64,000 nt of DNA from Beverwykella pulmonaria (GCA_001599595.1 BCHH01000006.1:2030319-2094318), one strand, 5' to 3'; numbered from the stretch's first letter, positions 33,701 to 45,775 are shown. Notes: generated from the sequence alone by a model not told the origin. Translations and numbers: made by a program.

Positions 33701-34340
33701 AAAGCCGAGGTCTCGACGTTACGATATATGGTCTATGGGATGTATTGTCCTTGAGTTCATCATATGGATGATATACGGCCCGAGCGGGCTGCAGAATCTC
33801 AATTACTCCATGGCAGAAAGCGGCACAGTCGATGCCTTCTATTCTGTAATTACTAAAGAGAATGGTAAAAAGGGAGCCGAGGTCCACGGGGTAGTGAGAC
33901 ACTGGCTTGCAGATATCTGTAATAATCTGGATTGGAGGCAGAACACAGCCATCGGAGACCTTACCAGGCTCGTCCAGGACCATCTACTTGTGGTCGAACT
34001 ATCGGAACTGGGGGATGAACCAACAGAGTGGGTTGAGCGAGCATCGCAGGATGATTTACCGACTATCATTATTCGTGCACCGGTCGCTAAGCTGTCGTTA
34101 CCCTTCGAGTCATGCCCATCTATTATGGGTCGAGCGGATGCCGAGACACTCAAAGATCTTTTAGAACAAATCTATGAGAAATCTCGAAGTCACCCAGAAT
34201 ACCTGTTTCCTCAAGAAGCGAAGGAGTATCCTCGCCAGGACCCTCCAAAATTCCCATATGGAAGATCAGACACAATTCCAGTTCTCACTGTCCCAAAATT
34301 AAACCGACCAAATGCTCCAGAAGATGGAATATTAAGTTGA
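30794..34340 (+). CDS. C2H2 zinc-finger and protein kinase fusion protein, NLR-like architecture
   Basis: 1161 residues, two exons (30794-31665, 31727-34340); the GTAAGT...CTAG intron keeps phase. N-terminal region (about 1-290) is helical and typical of fungal signalling or NLR-like proteins (MDAQQGIDNVVRITKRC). Then come C2H2-like fingers (YTCISDC...HMESVH near 299-330; WYCDIIPC...HVEWEH near 345-375; LCPLCYKD near 398), a long acidic spacer, and a Ser/Thr kinase domain at about 752-1060: DTRLGFFSDVYEV glycine-rich loop equivalent (degenerate), VALKEL lysine, catalytic loop VRHGDVKPENIL (HGD instead of HRD), DLG in LGDLGLAKT, YEAPE, and DIWSMGCIVLEF. The core Lys, Asp, Asn and Asp are kept, so activity is possible. 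It may sense or phosphorylate in the same pathway as the divergent protease; this is inference from position. Confidence 0.85.
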
Positions 34341-34580
34341 ATCGACCTAACGTAAATCAGAATCTAAGAGGGTTTACTACATACTTATCTATAGTGAAAC
34401 TATCTACTTCACTAATATACTTTAATTTTATATGAAATACGTCAGGAAAAGTACATATGCAAATTCCTACCCGAGTTTGTAAGGAATGTGGTTGCCAGGC
34501 GGAGACCAAGGCGACCAGCTAATTAGCCATATTCACGCCACTCAAAAAAAATTTGACCGTTAATCCACCGTCGGGTGACG

Positions 34581-34634
34581 TTGGTCGCCGGAGTTGCGTT
34601 GGTCGCCAGAGTCGCGCCGGTCGCCAGAGTCGCG
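34581..34634. repeat. 18-bp minisatellite, three units
   Basis: Units at 34581-34598, 34599-34616 and 34617-34634, consensus TTGGTCGCCAGAGTCGCG with one to three differences. GC-rich inside AT-rich surroundings. Confidence 0.9.
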
Positions 34635-34760
34635 CGACCTGCCATTCAAAGTGCAGTTGCCACAACCGTTCGTGATACAGACGTAGCTTAGATCACAAAT
34701 TAGAAACCGTACATTGTATGCAACAATAGTATTATCAACTCGCAGTATTAAAAGAGAAAT

Positions 34761-35023
34761 CTACGCTACGGTGCCAATACAATCAACCAGGCATGCATCC
34801 CAGTTAAATTCCTCATCCTCGTACTCTTCTTGCTCAAGTACGATTACCTTTACACATGTCTGCCCTATAGTTGGGTCTGCACTAATGCCTTAAATTCTAT
34901 CCATGTCTTGGTTAAAATTGCCTTCTAGTCTGTAGTAGGTAGATACCACGGAAGGCAACTGTCCTTAGCACCGCATACAGCATAGAAATCCTCTAGTGAT
35001 GATACAGGCTCCACCACAAATTC
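34761..35023 (-). pseudogene. Stop-riddled coding relic, family unknown
   Basis: Reading leftward from 35023, coding-like sequence (SSLEDFYAVCGAKDSCLPWY) is broken by TAG at 34925-34927 and 34865-34867, then continues in another frame (VKVIVLEQEEYEDEEFNWDA). Two TAG codons where CAG would read through are compatible with C-to-T mutation such as RIP, and a frame change adds to the decay. The parent protein is not recognised. Confidence 0.5.
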
Positions 35024-35930
35024 TAGTATAGTGTCTTCAGCGGTTTGGACTCAGCATGGGTTGTCCTGTTTGCTACGTTAGTCAACTGTTGTGCACCGTC
35101 AAGCGTCGCGATCACTTACAGTGTATATTGGAAAGGGAGTTGATTGCATGGCTGATTAAGATCGTGGTGAATTGTATTCAGAATCTGATATGTCGCGCTT
35201 CTGCTTAGGAAGTAACAGCATCGCGGCATCCCAGCATATGTATGTACACATAAGATTCACGAAACGTGAGCGCTGTGAATCCATCTATGGTGACAGAGTC
35301 CTCCCGCATATTATGTTGTTGTCGCCTACTATCTAATATATTAGTAAACACTCAGCTATTTTGCGTATGTCGTTATAATACACTGGGATGATATCCTTAG
35401 CGTGTCGCCTCTGCGCTTTCCAAGGGTATTCATCCTCCATCTATGTTCTATCCTACTCTTGTTGTTTATTGCGCAGAGGTGTGACCGTGTAAGCTTGCCC
35501 TTGGGGAGCTATTGTGGGGGAACTACAGGGTATATTTCTGTCTACACTGTGTGTTAGTGTATATATCTCTTGTTTAAGGCTTACTTAACGGAATTCTGGA
35601 CGGGTTGCTATGTGCTTGTAGTTAAGTTACCTTGTCTTCGTGCTGTTTGTAGTTGTTTTACTGATGAGGAGAACGCTTGCTGTGGGAATTTTGTTATGTT
35701 CATCCCCCCTGGCCGTATCATGCGGTGTGAATTCTGTGTTATGAGAGACTATTAGTAGTTTGTGATTAGGGATCAATTCGCTGAAGTAAAGCTTGCTGGT
35801 CTAGACACAGGACCCAGTGTTCGATCCGCCGTAGCAATCCTCGGTCACTTCGTTGAGAGAATGTGTTTGCCATCTAATGGTATTTACAGCCATACACATA
35901 TGAACCATTGATATAACCTAAACCTCTCCT

Positions 35931-36575
35931 TCAAACCTCCACTCCCCTAACCTCCTTCTCCACCAACCCCTCAATCACCCTCTTCTCTCCTTTCCCAGGT
36001 CCCACCAACAGCAACTCTAGCACCACATGCCTCAACATGGGCCCAAATATCTCGTTCTCTTCACTATTCACTTCTTTATACCCCTCCTCCTTATAAATCC
36101 TCATCGCAGGCCTCAACCACGTACAACTTGTGAGCTCAACTTTCTCGTACCCGACTTCTCGTGCGAAAGCGGTCGTTTTGCGCACGAGGGCGCGCCCGAG
36201 ACCCATGCCCCGTGCCAAGGGGGACACGTAGAGGACGCGGAGCCGTGCTGCCTTTCCATTGTCATCTCGACTTCCATTCTCTAGCTCCTTTTCCGTTACT
36301 GGATCTGATGAAGGCGAAGCTTCAGAGGCAGAGGGTTTTTGGATAAGCATCACGCAGCCCAGGAACTCCCCAGTGGTGGTGTTTTCAGCGACCCAGAAAT
36401 GCTCTCGTGCTGGGTTGTTACAAGTGGTAAAAGCAGTCAGGATGCCATCAACGTAGCTGACAAAATCGGGTTTCCAGCCGTATTCTTGGACGTAAGTTTC
36501 ATGGTGACCGGAGAGGATGTGTGGAATATCTGTGGCACGATGGGAACGGATCGTGTAGGAGGGATTTCTCGACAT
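35931..36575 (-). CDS. GNAT-family N-acetyltransferase
   Basis: 214 residues, single exon. GNAT fold: N-terminal YTIRSHRATDIPHIL, core strand AARLRVLYVSPLARGMGLGR, where ARGMGLGRAL is the acetyl-CoA pyrophosphate loop (R/QxxGxG/A), then a C-terminal ELTSCTWLRPAMRIYKEEGY strand-helix. An acidic insert (about 83-110) lies before the acetyl-CoA loop. Substrate unknown: small molecule or protein amine. The stop is close to the left end and the start is the ATG at 36575. Confidence 0.85.
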   Translation of the reverse strand: MSRNPSYTIRSHRATDIPHILSGHHETYVQEYGWKPDFVSYVDGILTAFTTCNNPAREHFWVAENTTTGEFLGCVMLIQKPSASEASPSSDPVTEKELENGSRDDNGKAARLRVLYVSPLARGMGLGRALVRKTTAFAREVGYEKVELTSCTWLRPAMRIYKEEGYKEVNSEENEIFGPMLRHVVLELLLVGPGKGEKRVIEGLVEKEVRGVEV

Positions 36576-36901
36576 GATTGTTGTGGTATGGGTAAAAATG
36601 TTTGGAATTGCTTTGGTGTGGATTATTTCGGTGAGTTGGCTGCGTATGACTCTTATATCTTCATAGTACTAGGAAGTCTAGTACGACACTTGACCCCACT
36701 TTTTAGACCCCCAACATGGACTTGCAGGGGTGCTTAGCAGAGAGGATAAAGGATGTTGACGTTTTGGGGAAGAATAGGGCGTGCCAAGATGTTGAGGAAA
36801 GAACGGATCTAAAACGTTACTCGCAGGTTGCATGAATAACCGTGCAATCCCATGTGGTTCTATCCACAGGGGAGTGGTGTTTTTACCCGAACGATCTACG
36901 A
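36576..36901. other. Intergenic
   Basis: About 325 bp between GNAT start and aminotransferase stop. No gene seen. Confidence 0.5.
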
Positions 36902-38212
36902 CTACTCCGCTAACTTAACATCGTCTAAATTCTTCCTCAGAAACTTTGTCGCTTCAGCTAATCCCTCCTTTAGCACTTGCGTTTGGCATACAAAACCAAT
37001 GCGCACGAATCCTTTAAACTCTACCCCAAAACACTCACTTCCAGGAACAAATAGCACGCCCGTCTTCTCCATCAGCTGCTTGCAAAAGTCCACGGAATCG
37101 ACGGCCTTGCCTTCGCGATGGAACTTCACAAACGCAGTTGTCCCCGCGAGGGGCTTCACCCACTCACACTCATCTTCCATTTTCGCGACCCACCTCTCCA
37201 GTAATTCCAAGTTCGTCTTCGCAAGATGTATGTTCCGGGCCAGAAGACGGTGCACCGTGCTCTGGTCCAGCGCAAACGCAGCGACTTGCTCGTCGAGCTG
37301 GCTGACGGATATCGTCGTATAGTGCCGTGCCTCAGCGATCTTCTCGATAATCTCGGGATCACGGGAGGCTACCCAACCTACACGGATGCCGGCCAATGCA
37401 TAAGCTTTGGACATAGATCCTGTGACGACAACCTTTTTGTATCCCATTGAAAGCAACGAGGGTGGGAATCCGGGGTCTAGCGGTGTGATAGAGTGGAAAA
37501 CGGGGCGGTAGACTTCATCGCTCATGATGGAGATGTCGTGGGCCGAAGCAACGTCGATGATCTCTTGGAGAAAGGACTTCTTGAGGACTGCTCCTGTCGG
37601 ATTGTTGGGATTGTTGATGATGATGAGCTTAGTATTGGGCTGGATGAGGGTTCGAAGGTCGGAGATGGAGGGAAGCCAGTTGTTCTCGTATGTGGCGTGC
37701 CAGAGGGAGACAGTGGCACCCAGATGTTTGGGGACATCATATAAGGATTGGTCTGCAACAATTCAGAATGTTGGGATGAAAGTAGGGACCAGAAAGGCTT
37801 ACAGGTAGGGTAGTGGCATATCACATGATCTCCCGGGCCTACCAACGCATAAGCGGTCAAATAGTTCGCCGAGATGGCACCAGGTGTGCTAATGATGCTC
37901 TCAGGTCCAATTGCGGCTGTGGACTTTGCAGAGTAGAGCCGAGCAAGGTTGGATCTCAGAGCATCGGAACCTCTGATTGCGCCGTAGGTCAGTGCATGAG
38001 AAGTCTGCAGGATTTGTCGGTTCTTGTCTTCAGAGAGCTCGCAGAGCTCGTCCATGGAGATAGATGCACAGCATGTTTCGGCAATGTTGTACTTGCACTT
38101 CGTCTCATATTGGTCCATCCACTAGGTATAGTCAGTCACTTCTGTCGCATATAGCCCATGGATATGTAATTGGACGTACCGACTCCACGGAGAAGGACTC
38201 GATCTTGACCAT
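36902..38212 (-). CDS. PLP-dependent aminotransferase, class I/II
   Basis: 400 residues, three exons (38212-38180, 38121-37803, 37752-36902); the first exon is only 33 nt (MVKIESFSVES), and the second intron completes HYPTYQSLYDVPKHLGATVS. Fold type I hallmarks: GAISANYLTAYALVGPGDHV for cofactor phosphate binding, NNPNNPTG before the pyridine-ring Asn region, IMSDEVYRPVF with the Asp/Tyr pair, and the Schiff-base lysine in VVTGSMSKAYALAGIRVGW. The C-terminal small domain (VRIGFVCQTQVLKEGL) carries the carboxylate-binding Arg. No signal peptide. The sequence is of the aspartate-aminotransferase-like group that includes ACC synthases; substrate not determined. Confidence 0.9.
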
Positions 38213-38843
38213 GCTGGCGGAGGTTAAGAGGTCTGACAGTGTAGAAGCCTCTGAGTCGATGAGACAGAGAGCAGGAGAAGGAATCTGAAATTTATATACA
38301 AAAATTCGAAAATTTAATGGTTCATGTCAAACCCAGGGCGTCAAGTGGGCGTCGAGGTAAATCTTCACTAGTCCCAATTAGGCTAGTGGTATTTTCAGCG
38401 GTTCCCAGCGCCGCATGAATCAGCACCCACTCGTGTGCCACCCTTCTTGATCTAGAGAAAACAAACGTTCCAGTTCCTCATTCTGCATCCGGAGCTGTGT
38501 TGGAGTGACATCGCAACGATGGTACAGTGGTGTGATGCCTACTCCTGCCGTATGAGGCTTAGACGCTTTCGGCTTGTTGGTCTGCGCCTCCAAGTGGAAC
38601 CCTTGGCACTTGCTGTCCAGCCCCCGCAAATCATCGTGCTCGCGCGATAGCTGTCCCAAGTCTGTCCTCATCGACCACACTCACCTCACCATCATTCCGC
38701 GCTGTGGCTTCCACTCGGGCTTGAAGCTCTCCCGTCGGTCCTTTCCCGCCCGTTAACATCTTAGAACCGCCCCACAGGCAACCACTCCACACCGCGGAGC
38801 TCTGGTATAGCCTCCTCCACTCGTCCGCCTCAAACGCGGCGAA
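38213..38843. other. Divergent promoter, aminotransferase and ABCG transporter
   Basis: About 630 bp between divergent starts. No coding sequence or clear operator. Confidence 0.5.
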
Positions 38844-41800
38844 ATGCGACACATAACATGGACCCTCCCGTTGCTGGCTTCGCTGGCGCTGGCCATGTCT
38901 CGCGCCCCCATGAACCCCAGGACCTTCAGTAACTACACGGCTGCCGAGCTCCCCGATACGCTCTTTTCCATATACGGTGACCGTCCCGACGGCTGCCCGC
39001 CATGCTTCAACTGCAACCTCGACGACTTCAAATGCCAGCAGTTCGCCGAATGCAGCAAGGCCAACGGAAAATGCAACTGCAACCCTGGTTTTGGGGGTGA
39101 AGACTGCTCGGAGCCCCTCTGCGGTTCCCTCGCAGACGGACGGAACCGCGCCCCGCGGGGAGGGGGACAATGCGAGTGCAAGGAGGGCTGGGAGGGCATC
39201 AACTGCAACGTTTGCAAGACGAATGATGCGTGTAATGCTATGATGCCGGAGGGAGAGGGTGGAGTCTGCTTCCGAGAAGGACAGTTAGTCAACGAGAACT
39301 TCCAGATGTGCGACATCACGAATCGTAAGATTCTCGACCAGCTTAAGGAGCAAAAACCGCAGGCCACTTTCTCCTGTAAAACGGGCACGGGCGAGTGCAA
39401 CTTCCAATGTACGCTTTCTCTATTGCTTGGCGAGGCAAGCTGGTTGTACTAACTTCTCTCTAGTTTGGGTTGACCAGAGAGAATCATTCTACTGCACCTT
39501 AGACACCTGTGAGGCGAGCTGGAGCGCCCAGTCCGATCGTAACATCACCGACTACAAGTGCGAGAACATCAAGTGTGCGTGTGTTCCAGGGAGAATGCTG
39601 TGTGGAGAAGCAGGTTCGATTGATATCGGTGACTTCCTGGACCAAGAAATCAAGGGCCCCGCTGAATTCAAATCCATATCGACTCTGGACGGAAAAGACA
39701 GTGGTAGCATCTTCTCCGAGCCCGCGATGAACGATCTGATCTCCAGTATCTTTGGGGATACCAGCATCTTTCTGAAGTGTAACTCAGGCGAGTGTCTCTA
39801 CCAAACCGAGGTTCCTGGCTATGAAAGGCCCGTCAAGAAGATCAACACCCCTCTCATTGCAGGCGTCATTGCCGGATGCGCCTTGTTCGTCGCTGCTTTC
39901 ATACTCATTGTCTGGTTCTTCGTTCACAGAGCGGAGGCGCAGCGATGGGGCGCAATTCATCTTTCTGATGATGAAGAGGATGAAAACGCGAAACTGTTGG
40001 CAGATCACCGACCCGCCGCCCTAGCATTTGACAATGTATCGTACCAACTCGGCGGGAAGCAGATTCTTACTGGCATCTCTGGCGCTGTCCATCCTGGAGA
40101 ACTACTGGCCATCATGGGGGCTTCCGGGGCGGGGAAGACAACTTTTTTGGACATACTGGCGCGGAAAAACAAGTCTGGAACGACAACGGGCAACTTCTAT
40201 CTCAATGGAGAGAGGGTTCGTGATGATGAGTTCAGAAACGTCATTGGATTTGTCGATCAGGATGACACCATGCTGCCTACTCTTACTGTTCATGAAACCA
40301 TCTTGGATTCGGCTCTGCTCCGACTTCCCAGGGAGATGAGCCGTCAATCAAAAGAGCAGAGAGTGGAGGATGTCGAACGACAACTTGGCATTCACCCTAT
40401 TCGCCACCAGAGAATCGGCTCTGAGGAGACTGGCCGCGGTATTTCAGGCGGAGAAAAACGACGTGTTGCTATCGCGTGCGAACTCGTAACGTCTCCCAGC
40501 ATTCTCTTCCTCGATGAACCTACGAGCGGGTTGGACTCGTTCAACGCTTTCAACGTCGTGGAGTGCCTCGTCAACCTCGTAAAGAACTACAACAGGACCG
40601 TGATCTTTACCATCCATCAACCACGCTCCAACATCGTAGCACTATTTGATCAGCTCATTCTACTCGCTAGAGGGAGGACAGTATACTCCGGTCCTTTCGA
40701 AAGCTGCCAACCGTATTTCGATAACATAGGTTACCCCTGTCCGCCAGGTTTTAACATTGCCGACTACCTCGTAGATCTCACCATGCACGCGGGCACTGTT
40801 CATCGACCTATTGACGAAGACAGCTCGCTCTTCACGCGTGATGGACTACATACTAGTGCAAGTAGTGCAATCGCGGTCAAGTCAATCCCGAGTGTGAACA
40901 ACATGAGCATCGATAACAGCAGTCCAAGCAATTCAATCCTGCGCCCAAAGAACAAGCGGAGAACGTCCATCCGACAGCAACAAGAGCGTGAGCTATTCAC
41001 AAGAAAGAAGAGCTCAGCTCTTCCAGATGGTACGATGTCCCCCAAAATTGACGACGAAGCTTCCTATGATCGTCGGGAAGGCAGCAATGCTCAGTGGCTA
41101 AAACTTTCTCGTCAACAAGGTGCACCGCCTGCCCAGATCTTGGATGATCCAGATGAGATCCCTCCTCCTGCTGATGGTGGAACTGGCACAAGTCTCGATA
41201 CTCTTGTTACCGCATATGCTACTTCGGATGTTGCTGGTACGCTGCACGAGGACATTGCCAACGCCATTCGACGGGCAAACGATGCAAACGGCACACCAAA
41301 CGGTGACCAAGGACCAAACGGATTTGTAGCAGCCGGCAAGCTGAAGGGGTTCAGAAAAACTGGCTGGATCGGCCAGTTCATTATCCTTTCCAAGCGGACA
41401 TGGCGAAACTTGTACCGAAACCCGATGCTCATGCTCACCCACTACGCCATCGCCATTGTCCTCGCAGTGTTCCTTGGCTACTTATTCTACGGTCTCACAG
41501 ACGATATCAAGGGGTTCCAGAACCGTCTTGGTCTCTTCTTCTTTGTGCTGGCTCTCTTTGGATTCAGCACTCTGACCATTCTCACCGTCTTCGCCCCTGA
41601 GCGTCTTCTTTTCACTCGAGAACGCGCCAAGGGGTATTACTCGCCTATCTCATATTTTGCAGCTAAAGTACTTTTCGATATTGTTCCTCTTCGCCTTATT
41701 CCGCCGATCATTCTCGGCGTCATTGTTTACCCTATGACTGGCCTTCTCGCGCAATGGCCAGAGTTCTTCAAATTTATTCTCTTCTTGGCGTTATTTAACT

Positions 41801-42251
41801 TAGCCGCTGCAGCAATTTTCTTGTTCATAGGCATTGTGTTCCGGAACGGAGGAGTGGCAAACTTGATCGGTATCCTTGTGATGCTGTTTAGTCTGCTCTT
41901 CTCTGGCTTCTTCCTGAACAAGGAGAGCATTCCTGCAGCAGCCAAATGGCTGCAATCGGTAAGGATTCAACGCCCATTTTCCTTAGCTAAGTCAAGACTA
42001 ACAACGGTCGTCAGCTCTCCATCTTCCACTACGCTTTTGAAGGCCTCATCGTCAATGAAGTCAAGTACATCAGTCTTATCGATCACAAGTATGGTCTCGA
42101 CATTGAAGTCCCCGGCTCAGCCATCCTCAGCTCCTTCGGCTTCAACGTCCAGGGTCTATGGCAAGACTGCATCGGCCTTGCTATCTTTGGCGGATCATTT
42201 GTGGTCCTGGCGTATGTAGCTATGCACTTGCTACTTGTAGAGAAGCGATAA
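38844..42251 (+). CDS. ADP1: ABCG-type transporter of the Adp1 family with EGF-like ectodomain
   Basis: 1098 residues, three exons (38844-39408, 39464-41958, 42015-42251); splicing is needed for the last 79 residues ([15 protein letters not shown]). Layout: signal peptide ([19 protein letters not shown]), Cys-rich luminal region with two EGF-like motifs ([24 protein letters not shown]), one membrane helix (about 325-350), NBD (Walker [10 protein letters not shown], signature [15 protein letters not shown], Walker [14 protein letters not shown]), a long polar linker, and six C-terminal membrane helices. This is the half-size WHITE/ABCG arrangement of yeast Adp1, whose substrate is unknown; it probably works as a dimer in an endomembrane or plasma membrane. 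Confidence 0.92.
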
Positions 42252-42571
42252 TTAAGACGCAATATTGTGTTTGAGGACAGTCGGATACTCTTGTATGAAT
42301 AACAGCATCTCTTTCTTTCATCTTTCCGTCATATATCTCATTGGTTCCCTACAATGTATTGGTACTGTCCTGGCATATTTGCACATTCCCTTATGGGCAG
42401 ACGCATATTTGGTGCATAGATAGCTAGGCGCACTTCTTTCGGGTGTTGAGATCCGTACATACGAACAAAAATGGTCTCGACCACGACGTACAACCACTTA
42501 GCCCTAGTTGTGTCACGGCGCAATACTGACTCCTCGCTATTCCAGCTTCCCATGAGGCCTCAGCTTTCAAC
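42252..42571. other. Convergent 3' intergenic
   Basis: About 320 bp between two converging genes. No feature supported. Confidence 0.5.
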
Positions 42572-43213
42572 TTACTTCACCTCAACCTCAGCCTCAGCCT
42601 TCTCCCTCTCAATTTTCTCCACCAGCACCCTCCTCCTCTCCAATGCCTCTTTGCTCCATACCTTCTCCCTATCGTAATACTCTTCAAAAATCGGCACGCC
42701 CCTCTCTGCCTCCTTGCTCAGATCCACCCACTCCACCTTACTACTCGTGAAAATATGTGCATCGGGTCGAACTCGCTGTCTGCTCCCGTCCGCTAACGTG
42801 CCCACCTTCACGAATGTTACTGCACGCCCTAAGCCCGCGTAGTGTGAGAATACGGCGGTTAGGCAGGACGGGCAACGGGCAACGATCTGGCCTTTACCGC
42901 TCGCGGAAGGGATAGTCATCAGGATAGGTGAGGGGTTGGGGTTGGGTGGAGACGAAGGGAAAGGGGCTGTGGGGGTATAGGTGTAGGTGAAGTTTGTCGA
43001 TTCGACCATGGCGTTGAGCACAAAGGCCGTGCCAGTTTCGCGTTGGCACCAGGTACAGTGGCAGCAGTGAGTTATGAGGGGCGGGGCGAGGACGGTATCC
43101 AGGTTGTGTTAGAGAGGTTTTTGATATAGAGGTGGGGAAAGGGGAATACATGTTAAGGCGCGACAGGTACAGAAGCCGGTCAGGGGCTCGAAGGAGGTTT
43201 GTTTGGTCGCCAT
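42572..43213 (-). CDS. GFA/CENP-V-type zinc protein, splice junction non-canonical
   Basis: About 198 residues if a 45-nt intron (43149-43105) is removed. The 5' exon gives MATKQTSFEPLTGFCTCRAL (first Cys pair), and the second gives THCCHCTWCQRETGTAFVLN and ARCPSCLTAVFSHYAG, the three zinc-binding Cys groups of the glutathione-dependent formaldehyde-activating-enzyme (GFA/Mss4-like) fold. The C-terminus is a highly charged helix (RRRVLVEKIEREKAEAEVEV). Between the donor and the HCCHC motif there is no AG dinucleotide at all: the phase-correct end is ...AACACA. Either the acceptor lost its G (mutation or sequencing error) or the gene is inactive. Function of such proteins is mostly unknown; many are S-adduct lyases. 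Confidence 0.65.
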
Positions 43214-43815
43214 TTCTTAATTATGGAGGAATAGGTAGGTGTCGGATCTTTAGGATGGAACTGAGAAAGTCGTGGATACTGAGATATCATCGTTCAGAAT
43301 ACTTGTATCTGGCCTCTACCCCGCCTTCATGCATGCACTGGTTTACACGCACGCCCTGTGCGTCCACCTGGTGTCAGCCCTTGCTTGCAAATACGAAACA
43401 CGAAAAAGGGCAGTCTCGCGAGATAACGTGACTTCTTCCCTTCCCAATTTTCGCCTAGCGCTCGGCGATAAGAAAAATGAGGACTTACGCATGTCGACAT
43501 TGCAATTAGTCAACTTAGATGTAGGAATCTGATTTTTGCCGCCTACAAAGAATGAAGCTATGCGAAGTAAATATAATAAAATTGATTGTGGCTAGCAGAA
43601 CGGAATAGTATAGAATTAAGTTTATCCTTTCGTTCTCTTTCTGGATTAATGTGGGCAAGCAACGGAAACGAACTGTTGCACTGATGTGATGTGCGGCTTG
43701 CGGCTTGGGCCGTTAGCGTTCCTTCTTGCATTGTGTCTTGTCGTGATTGTTCTTTCCTTCGTTTCTTCAAAAGCTGAGAATTGTGCTTGTGCTTGCACCT
43801 AACAACCCCGCGACA
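43214..43815. other. Intergenic upstream of GFA and MFS genes
   Basis: About 600 bp between divergent genes, AT-rich on the right. No gene supported. Confidence 0.5.
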
Positions 43816-45775
43816 ATGAGCACGCCTCCGCCTACCGAGACCTCACCGCTCCTCCCTTCGAGGTCCAGAGAGCAAGAAGTCCACCTCGACCCGAGTAATG
43901 GCATATCGCCAGGCGGGGTTGAGATCTATGATGAACGCGACTCAGATTCGACTTCTACTGAGCAGGAAGAAGAGGGCATTGATGGAGGGGATATAGAGCG
44001 CCGCGCTAGCCATGGAAGTGTGCACAAGCACCAGGGGATGCCGGAAGTCAAGAAGAGGATGAAGTATATATTTCCTGCGATAGCTATTGGTGTAAGTTTT
44101 AAAGATGAATCGGTCGATTGATTGGTCGATGGAGATGGGATGAAAAGACATTGATGAGGCACGTAGGTATTCCTTGCAGCCGCCGACCAGACACTCGTCG
44201 TCTCCACCTACGGAATCATTGGATCGGATTTACACGCGCTTTCCTCGACGAGCTGGATAGCTACTGGGTATTTTCCTTCCCGATTCCGTTTCTCAGTCCC
44301 AGAATTAACGCCAATTCTACTTTCAGTATCCAACAAGCTCATTGCTGATATAGACCAGATACTTCCTCACCCTCACCGCCTTCCAGCCCGTCTATGGCAA
44401 ACTCTCTGATATATTTGGCCGTAAGCAATGTCTGCTCTTCTCTTACTTCATCTTCGGCCTCGGGTCTGTTTTCTGTGGCCTCGTCCGCAGCATGTCTGAG
44501 CTCATCGCCGCGCGCGCTTTCGCGGGCATAGGAGGCGGCGGAATGACAGTATGTGTCTCGATACTGATGTCCGATGTGATTTCCCTTCGTGACAGAGGCG
44601 CCTGGCAGGGCTACATCAACCTCATCTACGCATCTGGATCGGCCGCCGGAGCACCCTTGGGAGGGCTGCTCGCGGATAGCATTGGGTGGCGGTGGGCGTT
44701 TCTCGCCCAGGGCCCGCTGTGCGTTATTGCATTCGTGGCTGTGGCTGTCGCGCTCGATATGCCAAAGCAAGACCAATCGCACTGGCGGTCCAAGATCGCG
44801 AAGATTGATTTCCTTGGCGCGTTCATACTGATTACGGCCATTTTTGGCCTGCTGGTGGGTTTGGACAGGGGCTCGAATGTATCGTGGAGTAATCCGATTA
44901 CGATTGCAGCGTTATGTACGACCCCGTTGTTTCTGGTGTTTGTCTTGGTCGAGAGACATGTGGCCAGTCATCCGTTCGCACCATTCCATATCATTCTCAA
45001 CCGGTCCTTGTTCGCCTGCTACCTCTGCAACTTCTTCTCCTTCAGTGGCTGGTTAGCCTCGTTATTCTTCATCCCGCTTTGGTGGCAAGTTACGGACGAT
45101 TTGCGGGCTTCGCAAGCGGGTGTCCTGCTTGTGCCTTGTATTTTCGCTGGAGTGTCGGGCTCGCTGGCTGGAGGCTTTTACATGAAGAAGACGGGGAGAT
45201 ACTACTGGATCACTTGCATTGCGTATTGTTCTCTCGTTGTGGGATTGATTATTATTTTTCTGTTTTCGGGGGCGGTGATGGAGAGTACGCCTGCTATGAT
45301 CGTGGGGACGTGTATTTGTGCCTTCTCGAACGGTATCGGGGTGACAACGACGTTGATTGGATTGAGTAAGTCTCTTCAATGCTCCCTGCATGCTTAAGGG
45401 CATGTTGAACGCATTATTGACATATGTCTAGTTGCAAACGCCTCCCACGCGGACCAAGCCGTAGCAACCGCATGCTCGTACCTCTTCCGCTCTCTCGGCT
45501 CTGTCTTTGGAATTTCCATGTGCGCGACCGCCTTCAACACTACTTTACGCCAAACCCTCAAGGTAGCATTAAACGGTGATGCAGATGCCGAAGAGATAGC
45601 AATGCGTGTCAGAGAGTCCTTGAAGTATTTCCGGAACCTAGATCCGGAGATCAGGGAGGTGGTCAGGGAGTGCTATGGAAAGAGCACGAGGGTGGCGTTG
45701 GGTGTTAGCATAGGGATGGTGGCGGGGAGTGCTTTTTTTGCGTGGTTCATTAGGGAGAAGAGGTTGGATCGGTGA
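43816..45775 (+). CDS. MFS transporter, DHA2-type (14-helix)
   Basis: 575 residues, four exons (43816-44091, 44167-44267, 44359-45365, 45432-45775), all phase-consistent. A 90-residue cytosolic N-tail (TETSPLLPSRSREQE, a di-leucine-type vacuole-sorting style) precedes helix 1 (VFLAAADQTLVVSTYG). Motif A is GKLSDIFGRK, motif C region GSAAGAPLGGLLAD follows, and there are about 14 membrane segments to MVAGSAFFAWFI. Relatives include vacuolar basic amino acid transporters (Vba) and multidrug exporters. The N-terminal acidic/dileucine motif favours the vacuolar membrane; the substrate is inferred only loosely. Confidence 0.88.

Larger units (their letters stand above)
34341..35930. other. AT-rich gene-poor stretch with degraded coding relics
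   Basis: About 1.6 kb downstream of the kinase gene. It holds a three-unit minisatellite and one recognisable minus-strand pseudogene piece. The right part (35050-35900) contains only short frames; nothing supportable as a gene. Confidence 0.6.

Noticed and set aside
35790..35870. tRNA-like GTTCGATCC string
   Set aside because: Flanking bases do not form the 5-bp T stem or an acceptor stem.
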